64,000 bases of DNA, from positions 3,012,556-3,076,555 of the forward strand of contig PZJY01000004.1 of NCBI GenBank assembly GCA_031472005.1, written 5' to 3'. The stretch comes from Tetracladium setigerum (Eukaryota > Ascomycota > Leotiomycetes > Helotiales). Below, in pieces: positions 22,301 to 34,880 of this stretch. The position numbers and the translations under genes were made by a program. The number at the start of each line of letters is the position of its first letter. The stretch's first letter is position 1. The notes beneath the pieces are model-generated. The model had not been told where the DNA came from. It made no database searches and saw only the letters and a program-made list of their open reading frames with translations.

Positions 22301-25300
22301 AGCGCCTGTTGGTTCAGAGAACGGCCGAGGTGGTGGGCAGCCGGAGTAGTGGAAGAGAGCGTAAGACAGATATCGATCGATGAAGCTGTGAAGGGAACTG
22401 AAGGCGGCGGCGGCGTGGATGAAAACCCTGGCTCGCTGGGCCCAACTGGCCAATAACTGTGTCAGATGGCCTTGTTTTCCAACACCCGGATTGCAGGGTC
22501 CAGCGGTCTCCGCTGAAGTATTTGCTGGAACACGAACTGGGGCCGCTCTGTCACCGGTGGCAAGCAAACGACGATGTGCCACTCGATAAAGTCAAACGGG
22601 CGTGCTCCTCTCGTCACAATTATTTGAGACGGTCACTCCGGATGGTGTGAGCCGAATTCGATGGAAAAAGCCAAAAGATCTGACAATACGTAATGTCTGG
22701 GACTTGGGAGCTGGGTCCTCTTCCTAGTCGTCGAGGGCCAAGTGTCAAAGGAGCAAAGGAGTGTCGTTTAATCGAGAGTTGGGAGAGTATGGCAACTTGC
22801 TTCGGGGATGGACGGAGACATTGAACGTAAAAGGATCAGAATCGAGGGGAATGATGCACGACTGGGTGGGCATCTTGTTATTATAGGCGATCGAGGAGAA
22901 CAGCAAAGACGCCGTCAACAGACCAGGCAAGACACCACTTCCTTTTCCCTGACTACACTGGAGCATGGAGTGTTGATTCATTACGAGGCGCAGACTGGCA
23001 ACATGGTGGTCACCTCTCCACCCCCCTTCTACAAATGCCCTGGTTCACGGCCTGTATCATTGCATTTCCCCCATGCATCTCGCATTGGTAGCGTAGTGGG
23101 CTGCATCTTAGGCTCTATTTTCTCGGCCACCCACATCTCTGGACCAAGGGCCGAACCGCGCCCGACAAATAGCTTCTGGGACTGCAGACGACGTTGCGCG
23201 CTTCTCCTCGATCGAGCATGGTAGAGACATGATGATGAGGGACTACATCATTCAAGCCAACCATATCGGGTCACATCAACGATGGCAAGCTATCAGACCA
23301 TTTTTCCGGGTGCCACATGCTCACTTCCTGCCAAATCCTCGTGAAATTAGTATAACACAAATCCCTGTGAGCATACGGCATTTGTTGTTGAAAGATCTCC
23401 TCGAGGTTGGTGAACTGTACGAAGTACGTTGCAAATGCAAGCATCACAACGAACTCATTTCTTCGGCTCTGAATCAAGAGTCAAGACCAGGAAAGTCATC
23501 TATCTGCCGAATTGCTGATCCTCACTGTCCATCATTCACCCTAATCAATCCAGTATCCACAGCCGCTTTGGCAACGGATGGAGGGATGTCCAAACGCACT
23601 GCAGTGGTGCAGCGGGAGGTACGGCAGCCCCGACTGTCATACCGAAGCTGTGTTATGTACGAATGTTTTTCAGACCGCTTTATCTAAGTAGTAATCGTGT
23701 CTGTTCTACGAGGTGGTATCGTGGTCGAAAATTTGGAGCTCTTTCGCTTCCAAATGGATCGATGGGACGACCCGAGGGATCCCTCCCGATCCTAGTCTGC
23801 GGGACTCTGTTTCTATTCTTGCTGTGGGGGAAGGAACCCATCAGACCACCGCGTCAGGCTAGGACTCGAGAGTTTGAGACTTTTGTCGCAGCTTCAATCT
23901 GCTTCCCATTCCTTCGGAAGACACAGTCATCACTTACTATTCGTTTTGTTTCTCCGGTCTCATGGTACAGATAATACCATCGGATGCAGCCCTGAAAGCC
24001 TCCCGATGCCCGCCCTCCCACCGAATTGTTCTTCTTGTCACACAGAAGCGTTGGGCAGAATCGTGGGCGGTGACAGGGTGGTTTATTTGCAATAATCTCG
24101 ATCTGAATGCAATCTGCGAATGGGTTCTCGCCTTACAAGCCAATTGTTTACGATACTTTCCCAGGAGCAATGGCCAGTTAAGAGGACGACCTGTTCTTCA
24201 GAGGAAATCTGCTTAGCACTTCTTTCCTCGCCGAATACCACAAGCAACTATTCCGTTTGCCAATCCAGCAGGAATGCATACGTTGGTGATACTGCCAACA
24301 CATCGCGAACAAACGCACAAACTCTTCCAGATATTCAGAATGGGTGGAGGAGCATATGTATGTACCGTACAGTATGTATGTATTTGTACTCGGCGACACA
24401 ACACATTATTGCGTATCACATTATTCGGCCTGGGCTTGCGGCACATATTGGCAATCCGTTCTCTCACCCGGCTATCTATCAACAGTTCTTTCGGCTATCT
24501 TGATCGGCAACACAATATATACAGTATTTGTACAATCCTCAACCTGTTGATAACTTCATACACACCCTATTTCTTTTGCGCTGATATTGGCCACAACGGG
24601 CGATCCACAACCACCCAATCAGCGCGCTTATTCTTTCAAGCGTTAGCTCTCGTCACTCTTCTGGAAGGCGCCTTAAAACGACAACACATCTTGCAGCACA
24701 TCCAACAATGATTTCTCAGCTACTCCCACCTTTTCCAAATGCTGCCAGCCTATCACATCACACAAACTCCCAAGGTGGCCACACCGCCAGACGCTGCTAA
24801 ACCCTTTACAGAGGTCACAAGACCAGTATCTCATGCGAGCAGCCGCTCTAGTCCGTCTTTTGCGCATTCCCGTCGCAAGAGCGGCGCGGAACGAAGGGAC
24901 AGGGCCTTGATGCACGATGCACGTCGGCACGGCTGCGCTCAGTCTTTTTTCGCTGATGACCTTGCAAGGGCCAGGGGGCCCAATGGATGGTGTTGCATTC
25001 AACTCCGTCGCTAGCCTTTTCCTTCCCAGCAGCCGCTCAGCTGGCACCCTTCGGCTAGACTGCTTTAGGGAACCAAGTCTTGCCCTTGTTAAGTTACATA
25101 CTGGTGGTGCTGAGAAAGTCGGAGGGGAAAAGGGGAGGAGAAGCGAGAGGATGAAAGGAAGAGGAGAAAGCAGGAAAGGAGAGGCCAACTAGGCCACGCA
25201 TGCCGGATATGCCAAAGAGGCCCTCAAAATCAAGAAGAAGAGCAGCAGCGATAGCGTCCAGTATTATTACTCGCCTCGCTCAGCGCCGAACCTAGCGGTG

Positions 25301-26543
25301 ACCATCTCAACCAACAAGAAGCACATGTTCCTCTCATTGGCGGAACAGACGGCATGGAAACAAGAATGCGGATCGTCGGGCCAATTGAAATGGGCCCAGC
25401 TCTTGATTTAATTGGAGAACTTCCCTCCTGCAGCGGCCCGAGGTGCGAAATTTGAATCGCTATCGTCGTTCGTCAAACGAGAGACAAGCTGGACGACCCT
25501 CTCTTTGTTCCCAAACTTTGTTGTGGAAGAGCTTGTGAGATTCCCCAGAGAGTGTGCTTGCATACACGAGAGGAGACGAGGAGACGAGGAGAAGAAGAGG
25601 AGAAGAGGAGAACGGGGCACATCATCCTGAACCTTTCCTTTACGCAAACATCCAACGAGAACCAAACAACAGACAGACACACCATTTCATCTTTGTGCGC
25701 CAGCCAAATGAGGGACCTCGATATATCGTCATCGGTTGCCGAGTCGGTGGTGTGCTCCTTCCCCTTCTTCTCCGTTGCTTTCCATCACAATCGCACAAGC
25801 TTGACAAGATGCGGTGAGAGAGAGAGAGCCATAGAGAGATCGCTTAGTCCCAATACTATCTAGGTATCTGAGATCGTCGGCACTGCGATATGATTGCGAG
25901 CCCTGAACGCTGAATCATGCCTCACCGCTAGAGTTTCTGCTTTTTTTTTGGATTGCTGAACGAAGGATTCTCTTTACCGCAGAAGAAAAACAACAAGTGC
26001 CGGCCAGAAAGGGAATCTCAATACTGCACGATTGCAGCAAGCTGACACGCGTAATGCTGATCGGGTTTCGTTGGGCTAATTGTACGAATGATGAAGTGAA
26101 GAGAAAGTTGTTCTCCCCTGGCTGGTGGGGTGGAGAAAACCCTGACCTGACCTGGACCTGACAACCCCGCCAAACTTTGCAACTCCATTTAATTATTGCA
26201 GGTCCGGCCGGCCCCTCTTCATCCTTTTCCTTGGACCATCACCATCCTGGCGCAACACGTGGCAAGAACATCATCGTGCGAACCACAATCGTGTCATCAC
26301 CAGGAAGTACGTACCAGGTACCTGAAATAGCACGGAGTAGTAAGTAGGATCTGTATTCAAATCCAAATCACACGAGCAATACTCAAAGAATCGAGGGATG
26401 CTTGACGTCAAAACGTCAAACCACTAGTAAGAAACACCTGATTCGAACGGCCTACTTCAAAGTAATATCGCTGCAGCCGGCCGTGTGCCAATAACAAGGT
26501 TACTGCAGAAAAGGTCGTGGTGCATTTGTAGGCAGAACTGTAA

Positions 26544-26558
26544 TATGTACTGTACATA
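26544..26558. repeat. 15-bp perfect palindrome with TACTGTAC core
   Basis: TATGTAC-T-GTACATA is a perfect inverted repeat with a one-base centre. Related ACTGTAC or GTACTGTAC boxes lie in other gene-free stretches of the window, e.g. 14564, 26847, 48800, 49171, 57391 and 57568. Confidence 0.7.
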
Positions 26559-27824
26559 CGCACATATCAATGGCGCCTAACCCTCGACATGTTGATGAAT
26601 GCGTCTCTTGAAGGCCTGCCCTGCCTGTCTGCACACACCTCCAACTCAGGTCGTTGTTCCACCACATCCTTTACAACAACCATTTGCAGTGCAGTGCAGA
26701 TGCAACAACCAGTGCAACACTGCAGGCAGGCAAAGTAGTCTGCAGCAATCTCCGACGAAGCAGAGTAAAAATTCATCGCTATCTGCAGCAGGACTGCAGA
26801 GGATTTCAGTCATCTGATCTCGATCATTGCTATTTGTTGGTTCGGCTGTACTGTACTGTGTTGCTTTTCTGCGTGTGTGTGTGCCTCACTGTGGGAACAC
26901 CCATATACGTGCGGTTTCTCCCGCAAAAACAGGCCATCGCCTGTCAGCGACTGTTGGTTCAGTACGTACAGTACTCAAAGCATCACAAGGTGGTATTATT
27001 GACCGCCGGGACGCACCGACCGCGAGAAGCGCTGGAAGAAGTCCCTTCTAATGTATTCAGGTATCATACCAGTCAAAATGGTCAATGTTGAACGAAAACA
27101 GGTGAAGAATCACCATGTTACAGATTTTTAAAACACTAATAGTAACGGGTCCAGATTTCAAATGTTATGGAGGTCTGTTCAAGAAAATGATCACCGCCCC
27201 AGAAAGTCGAAGGCGATGGCGAATGCTGGGAAAAATGATGCATCATATTCTGCTTATTACTTGTTATTACTATTATTTTCGCGTTGTGATTTTTTGGACC
27301 AAAACTTTGTCGGCAAGTTCCCCAAGTCTTCTGGTTTGTTACTTATTTCCTTGCAGTTGCAGCGAGTCTCAGAACAAACCTCCTCCCCCTCCCTCTCTTC
27401 CTTGTTTTGAAAAGGATGTACATACATTGTAGGGGGCGGGCTGGGGCTGATAGTACTCGGTATCTAACCTTCGTCGGCGTGAATTTCCAACTTTGGAGCA
27501 TCGCTTGCCGCTCTTGCCCCGGTCCAGTTCTGTACATGACAGTAGGATTTTCTTTGTTGTTGGTGGGTGGTGGCCGCTGGAGAGATGACCGCGACCGCGC
27601 GCAGGCGCAGCCACCGCAAGCCAACGCAGGACCAGGTAGCAAGGCCAGCAGGGCGTCAAAGTTTAGCGCTTTGATTTGACGCATGCCGTCAGAAAACAGA
27701 GCAGCGGCAGTCTTTTTGGGGGGGGTTTTAGGGTTTTTAATGTCGGGGGTGATGGAATTATTATCAATCACGTCGTGGTTCTATTGAAATGTTTATGCTG
27801 TATATTTGCATTTTTATGGTATGG

Positions 27825-27863
27825 ATGGATGGGCGATGAGGAGAATGGATGGATGGATGGACG
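27825..27863. repeat. GGAT tetranucleotide repeat
   Basis: ATGGATGGAT units, interrupted once, occupy this short stretch in the gene-free region. Simple sequence repeat with no further function visible. Confidence 0.8.
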
Positions 27864-28204
27864 TTGAGCGGGTTATATGTTGGGGTAGTATTTCTCTTAC
27901 ATAGGTAGTACCTATCCTTCAACTACAGTATTTATCAAATCCCATCTGGAATTTATCCCCCTCTCCTCCACCAAACAAGACAAGAGTCAGAGACAAACCT
28001 CCAAGTAGGGGAGTAGCAAAGCAGCCAGCCGTACGGTCCGCAACCATTCAAACTGTTTTCGGAAATCGTAAAGTTGACGTTTACATATGGGACTTTCATG
28101 AATGCCATCCATCCTCCATTATTGAAACAATGTTTCTCTTTCTGTACATTACAGTAGTGTGCTATATCGGATATTACCGAGAAACAACCCTCTTCCTCCT
28201 CTCA

Positions 28205-28252
28205 ATTCCCAACTCCCAACTCCCAAATTCCCAAATTCCCAAATTCCCAAAT
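28205..28252. repeat. Short tandem repeat (CCCAACT then CCCAAATT units)
   Basis: Units of 7-8 bp, first CCCAACT and then CCCAAATT, repeat six times. This is slippage-prone DNA in a gene-free stretch. Confidence 0.85.
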
Positions 28253-29056
28253 AATATTGATGATGAAATGGATTATGAAATGGTTTTTGTAGCCGTTTTT
28301 TTTTGAGTTGTGATCAAAAAGTAAAATAAAAAAGTTGTTCAGCCGCTAGCTGAAGTACTATTTTGTTAGTTTGTTCCCAGCCAGACAGACATGTATTATT
28401 TATTGATTAAACAAAGATATTTTACTCTATGCTGTACAATGACGATGAGTGTTTAGTGCTGCCTGCTGAGCCTCATCTACCCCATATCACACTCAATCTC
28501 TCAACAGCGGCAGTGGTGAAACTCAATCGATGAGATGCGGGAATAACCTTACTTGTTGAGATCTGAGGAACTTTGCTAGGAAAGAGGGGATTCTGTGGAG
28601 TTTGAACGAGGGAGGCGGCTTTTGAATAATGCCCATCGTATTATCGTGTTATAGGTACATATCTTCTCTTCGATCTCTTGGGGAAATCGTCACCTATCTA
28701 CAATAAAGTAAAGGTACCTATTAATGACGATTCAGAAGAATTGGGTTCTTGTGCCTTACTTTTCATAACCAAAAATCTAAATACTTATCTCGAATTTAGT
28801 CAGCTTGTTATTTTACGCACTGGTGTTCTAGGCCAAAGGGTTTCACGGTCTGAAATGAAGCTCATCACTTTATAGTTCATTTCTTTCCATCCTTTTCCAT
28901 CCCATTCTCTCCAAACAAAATTTAAAATGAAAAATATATCTCACACAACTTCTCCCTCTGTCCCCTTTGACTCGTCTCAATAATCATGATTACAATTTCA
29001 CCACACTGCGGAGCATACTACGAACAACCGAGAGAGAGCAAGCAGAACATGATCGA

Positions 29057-29059
<3 letters not shown>

Positions 29060-29088
<29 letters not shown>
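29060..29088. repeat. (GT)n microsatellite
   Basis: About 14 uninterrupted GT units, then an imperfect GCGTGTGCAC end. It is a good candidate polymorphic marker. Confidence 0.95.
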
Positions 29089-29093
<5 letters not shown>

Positions 29094-29380
29094 GCACGGA
29101 GGTATATGTGTGTGAAACATTTCCATGCGACATGTGGTCAGGTACCTCGTAATATTGATTGATTCACACTAGGCGATCTACTAACTGGGCAACATTGAAA
29201 TGAGAGAATGGAGAGGGGAAATGAGAGTCAAGAAAGCGAAAGTCCAGGTCTAGGGTCCAGATCCAGGGTCAGTCTAGATCCGGGGTCAGTCCAGATTAGG
29301 CATTTGCATATAATCCACTATTTAATCCATTGATGATCATTTCTGGGCTTTCCAAAACTATCTGACCTAGATAGATAGTT

Positions 29381-29398
29381 CATCTACCTAGGTAGATG
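29381..29398. repeat. 18-bp perfect palindrome CATCTACCTAGGTAGATG
   Basis: The sequence equals its own reverse complement over all 18 bases and is preceded by a partial copy (CTAGATAGATAG). It carries the CCTAGG core that recurs in gene-free stretches elsewhere in the window. It lies 407 bp beyond the thioesterase stop codon. Confidence 0.85.
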
Positions 29399-29804
29399 CT
29401 TTCTGTTGGGAAAAGATTCATGGCATCAAAGTAGTTCGGCAGGTGCGTGGGCATATCTACTCAATTTGATCACTTGAATCTAATGATCTGAGAACATCAC
29501 GATGGGTTTAAAAATTAGTAGTAGAGGTGGTTAGAGGAACGAAGGAAGGAAAAGGATGTACAGTATCTGGACATTGTATTTTGTTTAAAAATGCGGGGGA
29601 TGGGAGGGGGGGGCTGGAAATTTCCTTACTTTCCTCTGCGTAGATGCTGTACCCATCCTTTGCATATGCTTTCAGGCATTTGCACCTGTCAAGGGACTGA
29701 GAAACAGGTAAGTACTTAAGCAAGCAGCTGATATTTCAGGTCGTAAGTACAAATTCCACATGGTATTCCTATCTGTACACCAATCCCAATTTCTTCCTCA
29801 TCAC

Positions 29805-31190
29805 TCATAATTTCGATTCCTTAACTGCATTCTTCTCCTCTTTCAACCTCACCACACCCTATTTGATTCATACACATCGATCAGCACTCAATCCTCCATG
29901 TGAAAAGCTAGAATAAAAAAATCAACCCAAAGGGGACAAGAACTCACCTCTTGAACACACGTAGCAACCAACGTCCCATCATTAGCAAACATATGCTGCA
30001 TAACCACGCCCCTCCCATCTCCACTCCACGGACTCGCCATCTCGGTAAACATCCACTCATCCGCACGAAAGCGTCTCGGCTCATGGAAATATATCGTGTG
30101 ATCCAAGCTCACCATCATACCTATCTCTGGTCTGCCCTTCTCATTATGTAAATCATCTCCAAAGCCCTCTCCAATCTTGAGATTTTTGATATATTCCTCT
30201 CTCGCGAGTGATTCTGGCGTGCTATCGGGATTGGGCGCAGTGCTTTGTGCAGTGGATTTTCCAAAGCGCCAGAGATCGTGAATCCGTGAGACTGTACCAA
30301 TGAAATATGAATCACTCATATACGCCAACGCGTTCAAGTGCGCTTGATGACCACCTTTCTCGCTTATTCGACCGCGTGCTTTAATCCACTGTCTTGTCCT
30401 CTTCTCATGTGGATTGGCACTGTCCTTATTCAATATCTCGATACGATGGGAAAGGAAGGGGCTGCCGCTACCGTCGCCTTCTCTCTCTTCTGATCTTTTG
30501 TTGGCGGCTTCGAGTTCGTGGCCGGATATCTCGATATTGGATGGGAGGGGGACAGCGTGAGAGACGGTTTTTGAACCGCCGCTGTTTTCACGGACGAAGG
30601 ACATTGTGGTTGTGAAGATTGCGCGGCCGCGTTGGCGGGCTTGGACGGTGCGGGTTGCGAAGGAGCGTCCGGAACGGACGTGTTCGACTGGGCTTGTATT
30701 AGAGCTGTTTTTCATATAACATAGTATCGTAATTTTTCGAGCAATGGGGGAGATGAAATGGAGTAGGTACCATAGTACATAACTGGAATTTCGGAATCGC
30801 CTGCAAGAACGAAGTAGCAGTGCATGCTATGAACCGTGAAGTTCGAAGGAACTGTCAATTGAGCCGCAGAGAGGCATTGTGCTATTACTGCACCGCCATA
30901 TATGCCTCGCGCTCCAGGGGGGCTGCGAGAAGCTTTAGTATGTATGCGAATGTATATGGAGGAAGTAGGAGGGCTTGCATACTGCCAGAGAGGACGGGTA
31001 TTGGTGAAGATGTCCTGGAGCGGAGGGATTAGCTTGTGGTTTGAATTTGGTTTGGAGGGATACGTGGTATGGTAGAATTGAGACATACGGGACCTATGGC
31101 AGATAACTCTGTGAGCTCCAGGAGGTTTTCTATTGTGGATTTGGATGGATCGAGGGGAGGAGGCTTGACGAGAGTTGGACGGTCCGCCAT
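29805..31190 (-). CDS. Peroxisomal acyl-CoA thioesterase (TesB/ACOT8 type)
   Basis: Four exons (31089-31190, 30771-31014, 29948-30687, 29805-29858) with introns of 74, 83 and 89 nt give 379 residues, phases closing. TesB-type enzymes have a double hot-dog fold and hydrolyse fatty acyl-CoA to free acid and CoA. Family blocks seen: ARGIYGGAVIAQCL and MHCYFVLAGDSEIPVMYYVE in the first hot-dog, GRSFATRTVQARQRGRAIF after it, LAYMSDSYFIGTV with the conserved Asp, then MVSLDHTIYFHEP and FANDGTLVATCVQEGVVRL in the second. The 54-nt last exon ends in Ser-Lys-Leu, a canonical type-1 peroxisomal targeting signal; reading through intron 3 instead would end without it. Role: probably releases fatty acids or balances CoA during peroxisomal beta-oxidation. 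Confidence 0.94.
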
Positions 31191-34100
31191 TGTATGGATT
31201 TCGATTTGATCTTCAGCGGAGGGAGATTTCGAGATTATGGAACGTCGTGAGGTTGCAATGGAGTCAAGAAAATATAGGAATTGAAGCAGAGCAAAGCAAT
31301 TTGCAAGATAGAGGCACTGCAGGAGAAGAAAAATGATTAAATTGGGTTTATGTGGATTGTTGTGTTTCGCTGGATTTGTTTGAGGTCATTCCGAATTCCT
31401 GCCTCGGCTCGGCAGAATTGACCGATTCGGCGGCATTGACGATGATCTTTGCCAAGGAATTCATATTCACATGTCGAGTCGTTTGCTTTGTTTACTTGCT
31501 CTCGTTTAATTACTTCACTTCCAGATACAAACATCAGACTTTGTCGTACCCAGCATAAAATTATATTCATCTTAAAGGTAATTAGTCTGAAATTCACAAA
31601 GGGAACCTCAGCCAACCTTCCACCCTTTCCTGAGCCTCCCATTCTTTCAACGATTCCGGGCATCCGCTCTCGTCCGCAGTTCCCCAACTCCGATATGATC
31701 CCTCTTCCGGTGTAACTGTCGAAAAATTTCTAGAAGGATCAAACAACCAAACCAATCGCTGTCTCGCCCGATGCCATCATCCACATCTCATCCCACGTTT
31801 TCAGTCGTTCCAGACCAGTTAGACCTTCGGCTGGCAAGCCCAATGCCACCAGTTCGAAGTTTTGAGTCTTTCGCAAATACGTTTCCAACTTTGAAAACGC
31901 CCGAGGAACCGGTTGAACAGTTTGATTGTCTGAGGTTTTATTCTCGATTTGCGTTTCTGTGGTCGAGTTGTCTTTCGCTTCTTTGACTTCTGTATTCGCT
32001 TGTGTAGGTCGTATTGGGATTGGTCGAGACGAGCTACGGAAAGATATACGAGTTAAATGCTGTTTTTTTCAAGAGATTGAAATTGTACATGGAAACATTC
32101 TGGGGAAAGCCAAGACTCCAGTGGAGTTTCTTATCATTCCATGCTTACCCTTGAACTTGAACAGTCCTGCTTGGCATTCTCACTTGCTATACAATATAAA
32201 GTCACAACTCGACAGTGGAGAGTCTGTAATCGGTTTGTCCTTCAGGATGAATGGGCCGAAGTCGGACTAAGTCGTGTTTATAATGTGGCAAGTGGCTCTG
32301 CCCTTCCGATGGGCCAAGTCGGCAAATGTCTTGAGTATGGTTGTTATGCAGAGATTCAGGTACCAGAAGAGGCGTTGATTGAAAGGTGCAGTAGTTCAAA
32401 GTTCTCAGTTAGAGATGCCTGAGAAATCCAGGAATTTCCAATCTACTTATACCCCCACGGTCACTTCTAATGGGGTGAAGGACTCTGTGAGTCCTGCTAT
32501 CTAGTCACGTGACGAAATATTAAGGCTGTCCGGCGGTACAGGACTTTTCTTACTAGGGGAAGTCAGCCTTGGAGTTGGTACGAGGAATTGATCATGGAAA
32601 CATGCACCGTATGAATTTGCCCACTGGCGCCGCTGGGTCTTTGAAATCGCAGCGTCCTGAGTCGTTTGCCCGTCTGGCAATACCGTTAGGAGTAAGTCGT
32701 GCAACACAGTCTGTGTACTTTTCCCAGCGACAACGGTGTGGAATATAAAGTAGCACGGATTGTAGTTTCGAATAGATTCCAAAATGTTACCGGCGTAACC
32801 TCTTACACTCCTGCCATGCTTCTCTGATAGTCGTGTGCCACTTTTAGCATGCGAGCCGACCCGAGGTTTTCTGCACTCTGCAGCTATCCGCAACTCGACA
32901 TCAGTGTGTGCATGAGTTTTTAGCAACAACCAATCATAATTACCATGACCTTCCAAACAATCTTGAAATCGACGTGTAATACTTAAATCGTGGTAACTTT
33001 GTGAGCACGTTTCTGTGTCGCCTACGAAGTTTTCCAATCGTCTCCCTGGAGTAATGACACATTCAAAAGATCAACAGTCTGCATGCCATCTAATCTGTAA
33101 TAACTCTGTTTATTCTCATGTGTGTGTGTCTCGTTCCTAACATCGATTGCTGATTCAATAGATTTGCCCGGCTCACCAAAGTCGTCCTGCAACAATCAGC
33201 TCATCCGTGAGTTCCGCCCAAAAGTTTGAATGGGTTGATTGCTCATCATTGAAGAGGCATCTGACCACAACTGAGTATGGTATTGTTACGCATACAAGTC
33301 AAGCTTAAATGTTGACCCTGGTTTGCATATTGGTATAACCACACCTCACGTACCTAGCCACAATTATTTCAATTATTCTTGAACCCCAGCAATGCTATCG
33401 TTCGAAGAGATTGTGTACTAGCGGATGATAAAGATATTCATGCCATTCGATTGATATCTCTCGAAAGAAGGCCGTTCACATGGACCAAATCCCATTCTCA
33501 CGGTCAGAGAATCGTAATAAATGCGTAGTTTGGAGGCACGAGGGACGCAACGCTCGCTCTCTCACACAAGATGAAGTACCCACTTCAAATCCCAACAACC
33601 AGGTACAGCTTTTCCCAAGTATTGGGATCTCGCCTCACCGTTAAATCAATGCGACATAGATGTTATCAGGTGGTCCATTTCTCTCCAGAAGTTTCTTTAA
33701 ATTCTCCTAATCGGCGCGAAGACTGACATAAATTCACGCTTGCTCGCATAAAACTCATGGATGGATCTTGTTACCGTCTTCCCCGTTCATCTGCCAGCCC
33801 TATGTCGACGGTATTGTTGCATGTGGAGCTCCAAAGACCACTCTATTTTTACGATCGATAACGACCTTGCATGGAAGTTCGACTAAGGGAAGAGATGTAT
33901 ACATCTGTGAAACCCGATATGCAGTGATTATAATGATGACTGTGGTTAGAGTAGACTAATGCACCTTCTGCCAGGGCGATCTTTGAGATTCATGGTTCAC
34001 ATCGAGTACACTCCGTACCGCCGCAAACGTTTGATCATGTTTGCCAGCAGTTACTTTACCCATGTACACAACATTTCAATATTGCTGCCCAACTGAAGAT

Positions 34101-34379
34101 TCCGACTGGATTCTTTGAACCACGACAGAATCAGAGTTATTTATGTATGACTTTTTCCTGCAGTAATCCATGTTTTCAGTTCAAGATCGAAGGCCGGAAT
34201 GGGTAAGGCATGGGTAGCAAATGATAAAAAGACTGCGAAGTCCATGTGCTTATTTTCTCAGCAATTATTTCTATGTCAAATCTACCGCTTGATGAAGGTG
34301 TTGCTGCTAGATGTGGTTCGATTTGGTAAAGAGAGAGCTGCCTGCCAACCAAAGAACACTTCAACACACTCCAATCTCG
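31191..34379. other. Gene-poor region between the thioesterase and the histidine kinase
   Basis: No gene I can support. The longest open frame (about 178 codons, minus, 32501-33037) has no motif and no splice partners. GTCACGTGAC, a perfect 10-bp palindrome of the E-box type, lies at 32504-32513. The first few hundred bases serve as the thioesterase promoter. Confidence 0.55.
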
Positions 34380-34880
34380 ACTTCTGAGCTCACGCATATA
34401 GTCGTGCCCCACCAGTCTGTAGTTTCTGTTGCATATCGCATTCTCTAACATAAGATATTCTCGGCTACAAATCAAGAATGCGCTAGCATAAACGCTAGCG
34501 TTTTAATCGAGCCAACATCTCGACCCCGCCAAGTCTCATCGATTCACTTAAATGTCATTTCAACTTGACATTTGAACCACCTTATATTTTTGTTACATAT
34601 CGCAATCATGAAAGATAGACCCTTCTCAGCTCTAAACTAAAAATGCGCTAGCAACGCCAGCATATCTGCAGATGATTGCTCGACCAGTGAGATTGCACGC
34701 CAAAGCTTTTCTCCCTTCAATCATCTCGATACTAATTCACCTTGCCGTCAACCTAACCAAACACAATGTTTTTTTGTTGCATGCCGCAGTTCTAATCCCT
34801 GAATCTGCTCGGGTTGAAAAATAAGAGACGCTAGCAGTGATGGCATTTGTGCATTGGCTGCCTTGTTTGAAAGGTTTCGC
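34380..34880. repeat. Diverged tandem repeat, about 165-185 bp, three copies
   Basis: A GTTGCATATCGCA-type box occurs at 34428, 34592 and 34776, and each is followed about 45-50 bases later by a GCGCTAGCA-type box (34479, 34645, 34828). Between successive copies, stretches resembling CTCGACC...CGCCAAGC...TTCAATC also align. Copies are heavily diverged by substitutions and small indels. Copy 1 carries an extra inverted GCTAGC pair. No open frame runs through the array. Confidence 0.7.

Larger units (their letters stand above)
19312..29804. other. 10.5-kb stretch without a credible gene, upstream of the Zn2Cys6 factor
   Basis: Many open frames of 60-180 codons exist here on both strands, but they overlap one another, have skewed low-complexity composition, and none shows a domain, a signal peptide with context, or exons that join in phase. 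The left part (19312 to about 20560) is probably the leader and promoter of the Zn2Cys6 gene, including a GAC/GAT-type trinucleotide stretch near 20490-20530. The rest holds recurrent TACTGTAC boxes (26544-26558, 26845-26860, 26960-26975), simple repeats at 27.8, 28.2 and 29.06 kb, and an 18-bp palindrome at 29381. It could contain long non-coding transcripts or distal control elements; the sequence alone does not show this. Confidence 0.55.

Noticed and set aside
23060..23110. tRNA-like string (GGTAGCGTAGTGG)
   Set aside because: No matching T-arm (GGTTCRA) or acceptor-stem pairing at the right distance. I found no convincing tRNA anywhere in the window.
20600..25900. Numerous overlapping open frames of 70-170 codons
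   Set aside because: They occur on both strands over the same bases, have no recognisable motifs, and no set of exons joins in phase to a known family.
32501..33037. 178-codon open frame on the minus strand
   Set aside because: No domain, no splice partners, gene-poor context and unpatterned composition; a frame of this length is expected by chance in several kb of moderate-GC DNA.
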